Translations under genes and position numbers: made by a program | Source of the DNA: Epiperipatus broadwayi | Lineage: Eukaryota > Onychophora > Udeonychophora > Euonychophora > Peripatidae | NCBI GenBank assembly: GCA_028023455.1 | Contig: JAQFVV010012674.1 | Coordinates: forward strand, 215,491 to 279,490 | Length of the DNA stretch: 64,000 nucleotides | Reading direction: 5' to 3' | In this document: one piece after another, positions 29,834-45,019 of the stretch | Numbering within the stretch: position 1 is the first letter of the stretch | Layout: each line of letters starts with the position of its first letter | The notes under the pieces: generated by a model | Databases searched by the model: none | Told to the model about the DNA's origin: nothing | Seen by the model: the letters and a program-made list of their open reading frames with translations, nothing else

Positions 29834-29915
29834 GATATTTGTGTTGTCATGCATATCATTTGTATGAGACAGTGTGGATAGCTGAAGTGTGTTTGAATGT
29901 CTGTGTTCAAATCCA

Positions 29916-30267
29916 CTATATATACATATTATATGTGTGTTTCAGCACTTAGAGAGATAAATAAATCCAATAATCCTTTGTACAAAATCTATTAAAGTTA
30001 AATGAAACATGAATTCATAGTTTCATCTAAGACCTTATACAGACATATTGTATATACTTAATTGTAATTTGAAACTGATTACAAATTACAAATATATTTA
30101 TTTTCTTAGTTATTATTATAGATGCAAGTCCAGAAACAACTTCTAAACTCATGAGACATGCATATGGTCTTGGAATGACAGCAGGAGATTTTGTATTTAT
30201 TGTTATCGAAATGCATCAAGACACACCTTGGGGTAATAACATTACTGACATTATTTAACACACAAAC

Positions 30268-30274
<7 letters not shown>
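29916..30274. other. No gene seen
   Basis: A+T-rich stretch before a TA tract. Confidence 0.6.

Positions 30275-30365
<91 letters not shown>
30275..30365. repeat. (TA)n microsatellite
   Basis: About 45 TA units. Confidence 0.97.
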
Positions 30366-30366
<1 letters not shown>

Positions 30367-30378
30367 CTATTAATAATA

Positions 30379-30437
30379 TTAAATACATAGACAATCCCAA
30401 TATCAGTAACAATCTTAAACTGTTGTCAGGGCAACTC
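30379..30437 (+). mobile_element. Fragment of the 48.4 kb MITE hairpin family
   Basis: CAATCCCAATATCAGTAACA and TTGTCAGGGCAAC match the left arm of the hairpin at 48353-48539. The rest is replaced by the next TA tract. Confidence 0.65.
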
Positions 30438-30453
30438 TTTTTAACTTATTTTT

Positions 30454-30459
<6 letters not shown>

Positions 30460-30550
<91 letters not shown>
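30460..30550. repeat. (TA)n microsatellite
   Basis: About 45 TA units; with 30275-30365 it brackets the MITE fragment. Confidence 0.97.
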
Positions 30551-30552
<2 letters not shown>

Positions 30553-30665
30553 TCATTGATAAATGATGAATTCATATATTATTTCCCGATGTTTCTGATA
30601 AAAAAATATAATAGCCAAATAACTGATGTTTTAATACAAAAACAAGTATGTTCTTTGGACATTCT

Positions 30666-31755
30666 TTGGTTGTTTACTCTTAGCATGTTGAACCCACTTG
30701 AGGGTGTAATTTTTATGCAAATGCACAGAAATATGCCAATTAACTGGCCATGCCACTACATATAACATACTATTTCTATGGTTAAGCATAGAAATAGTGC
30801 ATTTACTTGTCTGTTGTGCCCATTTCTCTGTGCTACAGCATAGAAATAGGTCATTTATTCTGCCACAGTGGACACCACCATTTACAGTAGACTTTGTGTT
30901 ATGCAGTTTATATAAACAATCCCATTTTACATTTCACTACGGCATCTATTTTTATATTACAACATAGAAATAGGTCATACTACTCTGTGACAGATTATAT
31001 GAACACCTCCAATTTATTAACATTTTGCTATGGTATTTACATGACAGAAGTATCTTATGGTGAACTTTGTGCTATGCAGTTTATACAAACAATCCCATTT
31101 TTAATTGATCTACAATATTTTGTTATAGTGTCAGTAATTGAGACTGTCAAAAGTCTTCAAATTCACATGGCCAAGTCAATATTTTTCAATGATGTAGTAT
31201 GAGGTAAAAAAATTGGAAACTTTGCCCCACTTCTATAGTCAAGGGTTACATGTTAATCAATTGTCATAAGGGGAGATATGACTTTTTCAAGATAATGCTA
31301 AAAGGCATGTTTGCATGAGAAAAATTCCAAGACCAATTAAAAATATCGGCTTTAGTTTTGGCCATGATGTTGTTTTGAATACATTATTTTTTTTTATTCT
31401 TGTTAAAATTTACAATGTTATTTGCATGGCCACAATGTTGTTTTGGAGAAATTATTTATTTTTCTTCATGTTAAAATTTGAGTTGCGACAATAAGGTATT
31501 GTTTTTATTTGATTTTATTTTTGTTAAAATTACAAATTTTATTTTAGAAAAATAAAAATTATAAAAAAAGGTTTATCCAATGTATTTTTTATTTCTTTTA
31601 AACAAATTTCATTAGTTATGATTTTATTGTAAATCAAAAAGCACTTTAAAGTTGAAAAAAAAAAAGAACAACGACCCAGTAACATTATAATTATGTTTGT
31701 TTCCATAGAAATTACACCCTCAAGCGGTTTCAACATGGTAAGAGCAAACAACCAA
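30666..31755 (+). mobile_element. 1.1 kb non-autonomous inverted-repeat transposon, copy 1
   Basis: The left end TTGGTTGTTTACTCTTAGCA and the complement of the right end TTGGTTGTTTGCTCTTACCA are nearly identical, with homology continuing through GAGGGTGTAATTT, about 55 bp. No transposase. Inside, a segment starting GACTTTGTGTTATGCAG is repeated 174 bp later. A second copy of almost the same length lies at 39259-40345 in the opposite orientation. A clear target duplication is not visible. Confidence 0.75.
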
Positions 31756-32130
31756 TTCATTTTTTCTCAAATCATAAGAATATGTGTTGTGAGATTTGGA
31801 AGAAGCTATTGGATGATAAAATATATATTTTTAAAAACTTTTCTATTAATAGAATTTGAGAATGAGATTTAAATACAAACAGACAAAAATATTTTTTCTA
31901 TGATTTGATAAAGAAGAATATCTGACAAAAAATTATTATTGTACTGAGAATAATCTATATAACTATTATAATTTTATTACATGGAAGACCTTACATAATA
32001 TTTAATTACCATTGTATTTATTATGTTTATTGTTATTACAATAATATTTAGTAACAATCATTTTATTTGTGTATATACATATGTACTATAAATAAAATGT
32101 TTGTTAATTAAAACAAAATAATAATTATAA
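31756..32130. other. No gene seen
   Basis: A+T-rich DNA between the transposon and the SINE. Confidence 0.6.
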
Positions 32131-32215
32131 GAGAGAGGTAGCACAGTAGCCCTGCGAGCAGTTGTCCTGGGTTGGCGGGTTCGCTTCCTGGCTGATGCTA
32201 TGACACATGAGATAA
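32131..32215 (+). mobile_element. tRNA-derived SINE fragment
   Basis: GAGGTAGCACAGTAGCCCTG resembles an A box. GGCGGGTTCGCTTCCTGGCT contains GGTTCGCTTCC, close to the B box. It ends GCTGATGCTATGACAC then an A-rich tail. Shares its 3' half with the SINE at 17872-17968. Confidence 0.75.
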
Positions 32216-32249
32216 AAAAAATAGTAATTATAATAAAATAATAAATTTT

Positions 32250-32775
32250 ACAGTAATAAACTATTATAAACAATCTTTAAATTTGCAAATCTACTTCTGG
32301 TTAATTTATTAAACCCACCTCAGCTGCCATCAAATTAAAAAAAACAAAAGCCAAAGTGGAAGCAAATGATATCAATTCAAATCCCTTAAATCCAATATTT
32401 TAATGTTAGCAGCATGTCTTTTACTTAAATGCATTTTATTCCTATTTATAAAAATTGCCTCCTTAATTTTTATTTTATTATAGTTTTTCTTTTTAGAAGG
32501 ATTTTCACACTTTCAAAATCAAATTAAAATTTTTATTATATGTTTTTCATGAAGAAAGAAAGAAAACTGAAACAATCATTAAATCACGATTGTACTTACT
32601 TTTGACACACTTATATACCAATTCCTGCTCCTTTAATCTCTTCTCAATACTGCAATTGGATTGACCTATATATGGTATCATACAGTCATATATTTCATAT
32701 AAGATATTACTTTTCTGCATCCTTAGAATTATTGACTAACTTATTAACATTGTTTGGAACATAATGATATACTAA
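32250..32775 (-). pseudogene. PLE family Z, decayed GIY-YIG copy
   Basis: The minus strand can be read in pieces as the family Z GIY-YIG region and its 3' end (matching the DNA at 36180-36670), with many indels and stops. It ends at the (TA)n tract at 32785. Confidence 0.7.
32284..32327 (-). ncRNA. Hammerhead-like motif, PLE family Z
   Basis: Minus strand: GCAG, CTGAGGTG, GGTT...TAACC (stem II), AGAA, GTAGAT, then TTGC. Recognisable only by comparison with the 36602-36644 copy. Confidence 0.4.
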
Positions 32776-32783
32776 AAACGTTG

Positions 32784-34535
<1,752 letters not shown>

Positions 34536-34549
34536 ATTTACGCGCACTT

Positions 34550-34592
<43 letters not shown>

Positions 34593-34947
34593 CACTTAAA
34601 AATTTCACTTGTAGATCTAAAATAAATGGAATAGATATCCATTGTCTACTATCAATTTTTATTTTCTTTAAATCGTTATAACTCTTTTCAAATTGACATA
34701 AAATATTGTTTTTTTGTACTACTTTATAACCAACATCAAGCAATTCCTTGGCAAATAATTCAATATTTTTCGCTTTGGTAACAACATATTTTTTTCATTA
34801 TGAAACAAAGGAGATCTAAATCTTACCATCTTATGCATAATTGATGCTTTTGCTTTACAATCTTTCTAGTAATAATTTCATCTTTTTTTTTTATTGCAGA
34901 TATAAATTTCCTACCAATACCAAAATGCCAAAGATTTACGCGCACTT

Positions 34948-34984
<37 letters not shown>

Positions 34985-35690
34985 CACTTAAAAATTTCAC
35001 TTGTAGATCTAAAATAAATGGAATAGATATCCATTGTTTACTATCAATTTTTATTTTCTTTAAACCGTTATAACTCTTTTCAAATTGACATAAAATATTG
35101 TTTTTTTGTACTACTTTATAACCAACATCAAGCAATTCCTTGGCAAATAATTCAATATTTTTCCCTTTGTAACAACATATTTTTTTCATTATGAAACAAA
35201 GGAGATCTAAATCTTACCATCTTATGCATAATTGATACTTTTGCTTTACAATTTATATATCCCCTTTTTGCAATAACTTGATTATTAATTTATAATTTAA
35301 TATAATGTTATCTCTTGTAATAATTAAATCTAAATATTTAATATGTTTGCCCTTCTTTTCAATAGTCCATTTCAAGCCATTCAAAATATTTAATCCCTCT
35401 ACAAGCAAATTTATATTATTAGAATTTTCACAAACAAAACATCATCCACATACCTTTTGAAATTTTAATATCTTTAAAAGAGCACATGATTTAAATATCA
35501 CTATCATATGTAGACAACACAAAATTACATACTTGTGCAACTACATGCAGACCCATAGGCCAAACTTTGGATATTTGACAATATTGACCTTCAAACGATG
35601 CAACAATGTTATCAATAATTTTTTTAAAAAATCAGCAATAAACTATCATATATATCCAAATATTTTTATATTTTAATGTATTTTCAATTA
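34536..35690 (-). pseudogene. PLE family Z reverse transcriptase, left arm of a head-to-head pair
   Basis: Minus-strand RT, broken by indels and the tandem duplication. FGLWVCM..AQVCNFVL (motif B, near 35535-35580), RYVDDVLFV (near 35430-35460) and LNGLKWTIEKKGKHIKYLDL (35330-35400) are readable, followed by GKNIELFAKELLDVGYKVVQ (35100-35180) and QWISIPFILDLQVKFLS (34990-35050). The GIY-YIG part is gone, replaced by a CA/TA tract and the LINE end. The 5' side meets an inverted copy near 35695. Confidence 0.8.
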
Positions 35691-35699
35691 TTTTGCTTG

Positions 35700-36575
35700 T
35701 AGCGGAATTAAATATTTTGAATGGCTTGAAATAGATTATTGAAAAGAAACAGGAAATATATACATTAAATATTTGGATTTAATTGCAAGAGATAAAAGTG
35801 TATTAAATTATAAATTAATAATTAAAGCCATTGCAAAAGGGTATATATAAATTGTAAATCAAAAGTACCAATTATGCATAAGATGGCAAGTTTTAGATCT
35901 TTTTTGTTTTATAATGAAAAATTATGTCATTACCAAAATGGTAAACTGAAAAATATTGAGATATTTGCCAGTGAATTGCTTGATGTTGGTTATAAAATGG
36001 AACAAATAAACAATACTTTATGTCAATTTAAAAAGTTATAATGATTTAAAGAAAATAAAGATTGATAGTAAACAATGGATATCTATTCCATATATTTCAA
36101 ATCCACAAGTGAAACATTTTAAGGGTATATAGAATAATATGTTTAATGTGTTATTCTATGTTCCAAACAATGTTAATAAATTAGTTAATAATTCTAAGGA
36201 TGTCATACCAGCAAAGCAGAAAATTAATATTATATATCAAACTTTTGGTGACTGTATGTTATCATTTGTAGGTGAATCATGGTGCAGTATGGAAAAAAGA
36301 ATAAAGATGCATGAATTATTATATAAACATGCCAAGAGTAAAAATAATGGTGATTTAATGACTGCTTCAGTTTTCTTTGATCACGAAAAAACATGTAAAT
36401 ATAAATTTAAATTTGATTTTGAAAGTGTGAAAATTCTTCATGAAGAGAGAAACCATAATAAAAGAAAAATTAAGGAGGCAATGTTTTTTTTTAGAAAGGA
36501 ATAAAATGCATTTAATAAATAGGCAATCTGCTAACATTAAAATACAAAATTTGTGGGATTTGAATTGATGATGTT
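35700..36575 (+). pseudogene. PLE family Z, right arm: RT end plus GIY-YIG domain
   Basis: Begins with ILNGLK-type sequence matching the inverse of 35330-35400, continues through ELLDVGYK and QWISIPYISNPQVK with indels, and then has an open frame at 36139-36504. That frame holds NNVNKLVNNSK, then the GIY-YIG part SFVGESWCSMEKRIKMHELL, ASVFFDHEKTCKYKFKFDFE and NHNKRKIKEAM. The usual Y of YIG is F here. A T-rich slip near 36487 breaks the C-terminus. Confidence 0.8.
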
Positions 36576-36601
36576 TTTTCCACTTTGTTTTTAATTTAAT
36601 G

Positions 36602-36644
36602 GCAGCTGAGGCAGGTTTAAGAAATTAACTGAAAGTATTTCTGC
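36602..36644 (+). ncRNA. Hammerhead-like motif, PLE family Z (best copy)
   Basis: Stem I GCAG/CTGC; box 1 CTGAGGCA (CUGAGG then an extra C before A9); stem II weak here (AGGTTTAA/TTAACT); GAAA intact; stem III AGTATT, once probably AGTACT; U17; then CTGC. It lies about 35 bp after the end of the coding region. Confidence 0.55.
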
Positions 36645-36677
36645 ACATTTAAAGAAGACTGTTTTTTAATAGTTTAT

Positions 36678-36680
<3 letters not shown>

Positions 36681-36734
<54 letters not shown>
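36681..36734. repeat. (TA)n microsatellite between two PLEs
   Basis: Family Z (plus) and family T (minus) both end here, tail to tail. Confidence 0.97.
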
Positions 36735-36735
<1 letters not shown>

Positions 36736-37410
36736 CTGAATATTTGTAAATACAGTAACTTAATAATTAAAAAGTATTTTATCCACTTAGGAGCACTTTC
36801 CATTATCCCAGTAATCTGTTTCAACTAAAGCTTTGAAATGCTAACTTTCCCACAATTTTGTAATTTTAACGTTTGCTGCTTGCCTGTTAATCAAGTCATG
36901 TTTATATTTGTATATTAGCATAGCTTCCTTTATTTTTCTTTTATTGTTATTTTTCTCAATTTGCAATATTTTTACACTGTTAAAATTGAAGTCAAAACCA
37001 TAAATACATGATTTATTATGGTCATAAAAAACAGATGCTGAAATATTATTATCTACTATGCAATTTTCTTTCAATTTCTGAACACGTTTTAATAATAGCA
37101 AGTGTTCTTTAGTTCTTTTTTCCAACATACATCTAGATTCACCTATATATCCATTATGACACCTACATATCCATTTATAAATGACACAATTTTTATTTAT
37201 AAACGAGGTTTTATCTTTGGAGTTATTTATTAATTTGTTTAATGTAGGAGGTGTATAAAATGCAACACATCACATATATCTTTATAAAATTTCCTTATAA
37301 ACTTTACTTGATAATTTGAAATATATGGGATTGATATCCATATTTTTTTATTAGCAGGAGAATCAATATTATTATTAAAATTTTTATTTTTATATTTTAT
37401 ATTAAATCTC
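36735..37410 (-). pseudogene. PLE family T, GIY-YIG copy
   Basis: The minus strand encodes CVIYKWICRCHNGYIGESRC, then MLEKRTKEHLLLLKRVQ, SASVFYDHNKSCIYGFDFNF, KIKEAMLIYKYK and RQAANVKITKLWES with a stop at 36841. The frame is open from about 37200. Upstream, PPTLNKLINNS and a QVKFI-like block are readable with frameshifts to about 37350. The RT is missing. Amino acids differ from families X, Y and Z throughout, so this is a separate family. Confidence 0.8.
36786..36829 (-). ncRNA. Hammerhead-like motif, PLE family T
   Basis: Minus strand: stem I TTTAG/CTAAG (5 pairs, one G-U); box 1 TTGAAAC (C3U, G8A, A9C); stem II ATTA-CTGGGA-TAAT; GAAA intact; stem III AGTGCT, nearly self-complementary; C17. 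It begins about 10 bp downstream of the ORF stop. Confidence 0.55.
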
Positions 37411-39258
37411 TAATAACATTATATATGTATATAGTAATGGTGATCCAAACCTCCACCCCCTCTCTTTGGCATCCGTTACCACAAGGAAGAGGACATATAG
37501 ATATAAATGAATTTACATCTATACCCGATTGAACCCACAACAATACAAGTATTGCTACAAAGTTGTTTCTGGATCGGACATCTCTCCACTGCTGAAATAT
37601 TACAAGTGTACATAATTTCGATAAATTTATAAATTATACTGAAATTATTACTGCTATACAATAATTGACATATGTGCCATATTATTAGACCTAATGTCTA
37701 ATTTATTATAAGATAAGCCCTACAGGTAAACTACTCTAATTGGTATGGAGAAGAAAGTGAGGTGAGACATAAAGAGCCATTCATTATTAAACAGTATTTA
37801 ATCCAATAAAATAAAATAAACACAAATAAGATCATAAGACAAATGCAAAATAAAATCATTAGATAAATAAGGTAAGTTATATGTAATTCAAAGCATTAAC
37901 ACTAAGAAGAACAATCATCTTCAATGTAATTAAAATGAATCTTGAATTAGAGTCTTTTTCTCCTTTGGGTATTATTAATAAAGCCTACTAAGTATTTAAC
38001 TATCTAATGTCTACAAGTGCAATTGTATTTAAGTTCTTTTGGCTATGTTAATGAAAGTATGTACATGTGTGACATATAGGTTCAAAGTTTAGTTTACCAA
38101 GGATTTCTCAAAGTTCGATGATATTCAACTAACTGTAATGTGGATTATTACACTTCTTTAGGAGAGACAGTTGGCTCCAACTCTTAACATTCAGTTTTCT
38201 TCCTTCATATTCTTGGTGGCTTCACAGTGATAGCATATCGATGACAGGAAATGTGAACTATTGGGTAGGTGCTACAGCTGTTGTTACTTTATGGGAGAGG
38301 TTTGACCATATGAGCAAGGCAGGTATGGATCAAGCTATTATCTGTTTGTGGCCCTCTAGCCACTAATTGTCCAAGCTTCACCATTGGAATAGAGTTGATT
38401 CATATTACTCAAAATTCAGCAAGCTCCAAAATATTATATAATTTTAGCTAAGAAGTGTACTCAAAAATGTCTGTGTCCTTACTCCTTCATAGATCTCAAC
38501 ATCCCAAAATCTCTTTCTTATCTTGATCTCCTAGTTTGAATTTTTTTTATTGTTCATTGGAAAGTCAGTAGGTTCATTTTCACACCTTTATTTTCTACTT
38601 CTTCTAAAAAAGCCTTCACAGTTTTTTCCTTTTTTCTCTAAAAAAATCATTTTCTTATTTACATCTCATATCTTTCCCTCCCCATATGTTTCATTCATTC
38701 GAATGGGTACTTTGGAGAGAAGATTCTTATATTTTTATAAAGCTAATTTCTTACAAACTTCAACAAAACTTCCTAAATAGCTTTTAAATCATCTGACTCT
38801 CTCTTTTACTTTATCTCCCTTTAAGTTTTTTTCATAAAATTAAATATGATTTTAATATTATTTCCACTTTTATTATTTATTTTCCAAAATGATGACTTTT
38901 AAGGGTCAAAGATACGAATCTCATTAGCCTCCCCTTCCCTGTCTTTCATTCAATCATTACACTTAATTTCTAATTAGTTACATTTATGAAATCAATTCAA
39001 ATGATTTTGATTTGAACATATTATAAAGTTTGAAATAGATTTCTTTTCACTTCTATGTTTATTTATTAAAAATTATCCCCTTAAATTGTCTCTGTCATCA
39101 TGAAGAACCTTAACACATTTAATATAAAACTGAAATTTATATTTATCTGTTCTTTCATGAACCAAAAAGAAAACAACCCCAATGTTGTTATTACATAATT
39201 ACATACATATACTATACCTACTGAAATGGGAAATAAATTTCAATATGTGGCTTAATGT
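37411..39258. other. Unique-looking DNA, no gene recognised
   Basis: 37445-37600 is less A+T rich, with CCACCCCCTCTCTTTGGCAT. 38150-38420 is mixed composition. No coding frame or element ends were identified. Confidence 0.45.
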
Positions 39259-40345
39259 CAATTGGATAGTCTTCTGTTAGCATGTTGAGACTTACTTTTT
39301 ATGTAAACAAACACAAATATAACATTGCCAGGTATTTTTTTTTTTTATTTTCAACTTTAACATTATTTTCTAAAATGGAATCACAAATATTAAATTGTAC
39401 ATTTTAGTGACGTTTTGCAAACTAATTTTAAACAATTTAAGAAATGACATAATTTTTGTAAAAAAAAACAAAAAAAAAACATTATTTTTAAAAATACAAT
39501 ATTTTAAATTACATTGTAAAAGTCAGACCATAGCACTGCAATTTGCATGAGGGGAATGACTGTTCTGCTTGTCCAAACGATCAGTCAAAAGATGCAGTAC
39601 TCAATTTATGAACTGACATTATTTTTTAAAAATACAATAATTACATAATTAAATTAAATTACACATAGAAGTGCATTGCACTGGAATGTGTGTGGGGGGA
39701 CCTGTATTTTTGTTGGTCTGAAGGATTGGCCAAAAGATTCAGTATTCTGAATCAAAAAAAATACAAGGTTATGATTTGATAAGTAATGTGCAACATTTAT
39801 TTTCCTTGTATCTAATTTTAGTCTGACCAAAACATGCAGTACTCTTATCAAACCAAGCTCATGATTTCCAAAACTACATGCAACCTCAGCCATTTTATTT
39901 GACTTATAGCTGTTTTTGCATAAATGTGTATTTTCATGTGACTTGTGTGAAAAGGTGCTTGGTACAACTCTTTTGCAATTGTTTTCACATTTCATGATGT
40001 ATAGGGAAGCATGGGGATAGGCTTACAATTATTAATATATACTAGTACATGAGTTAGGGTGTAAAATCAATATTATGAAGGCATATCACAACATTTATGG
40101 CCAGTTAAATTACTAACTCCCTAACAATATATGGTAGCAATCTGTTAAGTGTGCACATTTTCGTATTGTCATGAAGCACATTAGCAGGCTGTAATATTAG
40201 TGTGCAATGTCACCTAAGCCTGCACTGGCTAATATGAACAGTAACTTTTTATGGGGCAAGGTAATTGGCATATTTTTTGTACATTTGCATTGAAAAGACA
40301 CCCTCTCGTCATTTCAACATACTAAGAGAAGATAATTAGCAATTG
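39259..40345 (-). mobile_element. 1.1 kb non-autonomous inverted-repeat transposon, copy 2
   Basis: Inverse orientation of the element at 30666-31755 (1087 against 1090 bp). Its right end, read in reverse, has CTTAGTATGTTGAAATGACG and AATATGCCAATTACCTTGCC, matching the left end of copy 1. Its left end (TTAGCATGTTGAGAC, then ATAACATTGCCAGG and a T-run with TTTCAACTTTAA) matches the right end of copy 1. The interior is non-coding and more diverged. Confidence 0.75.
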
Positions 40346-41601
40346 TTATGGTTTGATTTTAATAGTAAATATATTAATCTGGGGAACATTGAAATATATT
40401 TCTATGACATAATCAATTTGGTGAAAGAAAGATTTATTATTAATTCTAGTACAAAAATCTTGTGAATTGACTTTATTCATTTTATAAATGAATGTGTAAA
40501 TAGCAAAATTTGTAGTCTTGATAATATTTTCGTTATTATGAATATTTTTTTTACTGTATTCATACTAGTGAGTTACAAATAAGATATTTAAATACTTAAT
40601 GTCTCAAGTATATTTTTTAATTTATTTGTATAATATTGCATTGAAAAACATGTGTAACAAGGATATTTCCATTGTGGTATGAAAGAATGTACTCTTAATT
40701 GCTTAGTTTATGTTGGAGTGAAAAGTTACTATGGTTATTTTAAAACATAAATATTGTATATGTAGTAATTATAAAATATATTTTTAAATGTCATTATTAT
40801 TATGTAATAAAATTTTATTTATGGGGTGGTGACTGGAATTGGCCAAATAGTTTATGTGGAACCTTGTTATAAGTATCTCTGACATAAATTAAAATTGTTT
40901 CTAAGTAGAACTAAACAGATTAAACCCACTCTCTTATATGTTTGATTCAATAGAAGCAAACTTCATTTCTTCATTTAATGTTTTAACTGTTTTTAAAATT
41001 ATATGTTTATTAAATGAATAGAATGAAAGGTTGAAAGCAATAGTATTCATTTATTAACTGGACAGAAATGTCAGAAATTTGTGGAAGGTGACAATTTATT
41101 ATAAAAACAAAAATTAATTCATAGCATTTAGAATCCATTGTAATATTTCTTTGATTTCAGAAAAGAAAATTATGTACTCTTCGATGACGAAATCTAAATG
41201 CCAACAACATACAATGGAGAGATTTTGTTCACATGCTAATATAAGTTTATAACGTCAGTGAATTATTTGTAGGAAGACGATAAAGGAGCTCTATTGTGAT
41301 TGCCTCACCATGGGAAAAAATGGAGGGTGTTCACTTGTAATGTTTAGTGAATCAAATACTTGTTATGAAAAGGATATTTACATTGTATCATCATGGATAT
41401 AAACTAGTGTTTGTACACCGATAATGTCTTGGATCAAATATGTGCTAAATCGAAGAATAATTTGGATATTTGGAAAAATATGAATAAAATATTCTTCAAA
41501 TCTAATAACTTTTCATGATAGTTCTATTTTTGCTGGAATAACAAAATATCATCGCATTGTAATTTAAGAAATGGACATTAGAATTATTACATTATTTTGG
41601 A
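40346..41601. other. A+T-rich DNA, no gene seen
   Basis: A TTTGATTTCAG (acceptor-like) occurs at about 41150-41160, but no reading frame follows it for long. Confidence 0.5.
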
Positions 41602-42102
<501 letters not shown>

Positions 42103-42213
42103 CAAAACCATAAACAATACAATACTAGATTAAATCAAATTTTTTTTTTTTAATTTTTACTAGTATAGGAATAGGCAGTTTTGTTTATATATATATAATT
42201 TATTAGAAGTGCC

Positions 42214-42215
42214 TA

Positions 42216-42262
<47 letters not shown>

Positions 42263-42270
42263 ATATATAT
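42214..42270. repeat. (TATC)n then (TA)n
   Basis: Short second TATC tract 110 bp after the first. Confidence 0.9.
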
Positions 42271-44116
<1,846 letters not shown>

Positions 44117-44807
44117 TGCAAAGGCTGTATTTCATCAGTCCGTGCAGCCACTTTTATGCTTTATGCATACTGGTGCACTAGATGCACATTCACTCTAGGT
44201 AACAACACAAGGCGACATCCATCAACTTTCAATATCAAACTGGCAAAACTACGAGCCAGAGACAATAAAATTGCACATCCAGACATCTATGCAGCAACCT
44301 GGTCACTGATAACACAACAATCAAACCTCTAAGATGGCTCCCAATAACCAAAATCTATGCCCTCAACCAATATATATATATATATATATATATAAATGTG
44401 GCAATTATCTACAAATAAAAAAACAATGTTGTCTTTGATTGCATAATATTAATATAAAGGACAGTAACAACAAAATCAGACCGCAAATACTGGAAAGCAA
44501 ACTAAACCCAGCATGGCAATATACATCAAAGTTGAAGTTTTGCAAATTGAACAATGATAACCCAAGACTTTGGAGAACTATGATTACAGCAAACAGCACT
44601 CATAAATGTAACGTATACATATGTATTTTCATCCCCCCCCTAACAATGTTTAAATATCTTTCCCTCCTAAGTTAAGTTCCTTTTTTGTACATCACAGATA
44701 CCAACTTAAACTTGGTTTACTCACTAGCAATGTAAATATATGTATATGAAGTGTCTTATAGCAAATGTAACTCTATGGTTATCAATAAAGTTCTTTTCTT
44801 TGAAACA
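44117..44807 (+). mobile_element. Retroposon fragment between trinucleotide repeats
   Basis: Lies between a TAA/TAG microsatellite on each side. The 3' end reads GGTTATCAATAAAGTTCTTT, then TTTGAAACA and (TAG)n. AATAAA followed by a trinucleotide tail is a retroposon-like 3' end. Short translated pieces (KLAKLRARDNKIAHPDIYAA on the plus strand, 44240-44300) look like decayed coding DNA. Some non-LTR elements (the Dong/R4 group) target TAA repeats; this could be one, but no RT motif is readable. Confidence 0.4.
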
Positions 44808-44885
<78 letters not shown>

Positions 44886-44955
44886 GAGTAGTAGGAGTAG
44901 TAGTAGTAGTAGTAGTAGTAGTAATAATAATAGTAATAATAGTAATAATAATAAT
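44808..44955. repeat. (TAG)n/(TAA)n microsatellite
   Basis: About 49 units, mainly TAG and then TAA. Confidence 0.97.
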
Positions 44956-45019
44956 TGTATTCTTCTACATATTTTGTTTGGTACTACTTTTTAAATAAAA
45001 ATCCTTATATTTGAATGAA

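Larger units (their letters stand above)
29180..29915. mobile_element. Foldback element with hammerhead motifs in both arms
   Basis: Arms at about 29180-29460 and 29690-29915 are imperfect inverted copies (for example CACCAATATACATATTTGTG and its complement) around a spacer of about 230 bp. The left arm has gained an internal 52 bp tandem duplication (29290-29382). TA repeats lie beyond the left arm (29114-29132) and TA-rich DNA beyond the right. No coding frame. Confidence 0.7.

Noticed and set aside
32195-32215. CTGATG in the SINE tail as a hammerhead
   Set aside because: It is the conserved SINE 3' end; no other core elements nearby.
44120-44140. CTGATGA on the minus strand as a hammerhead box 1
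   Set aside because: No GAAA box, stem II or closing stem I around it.
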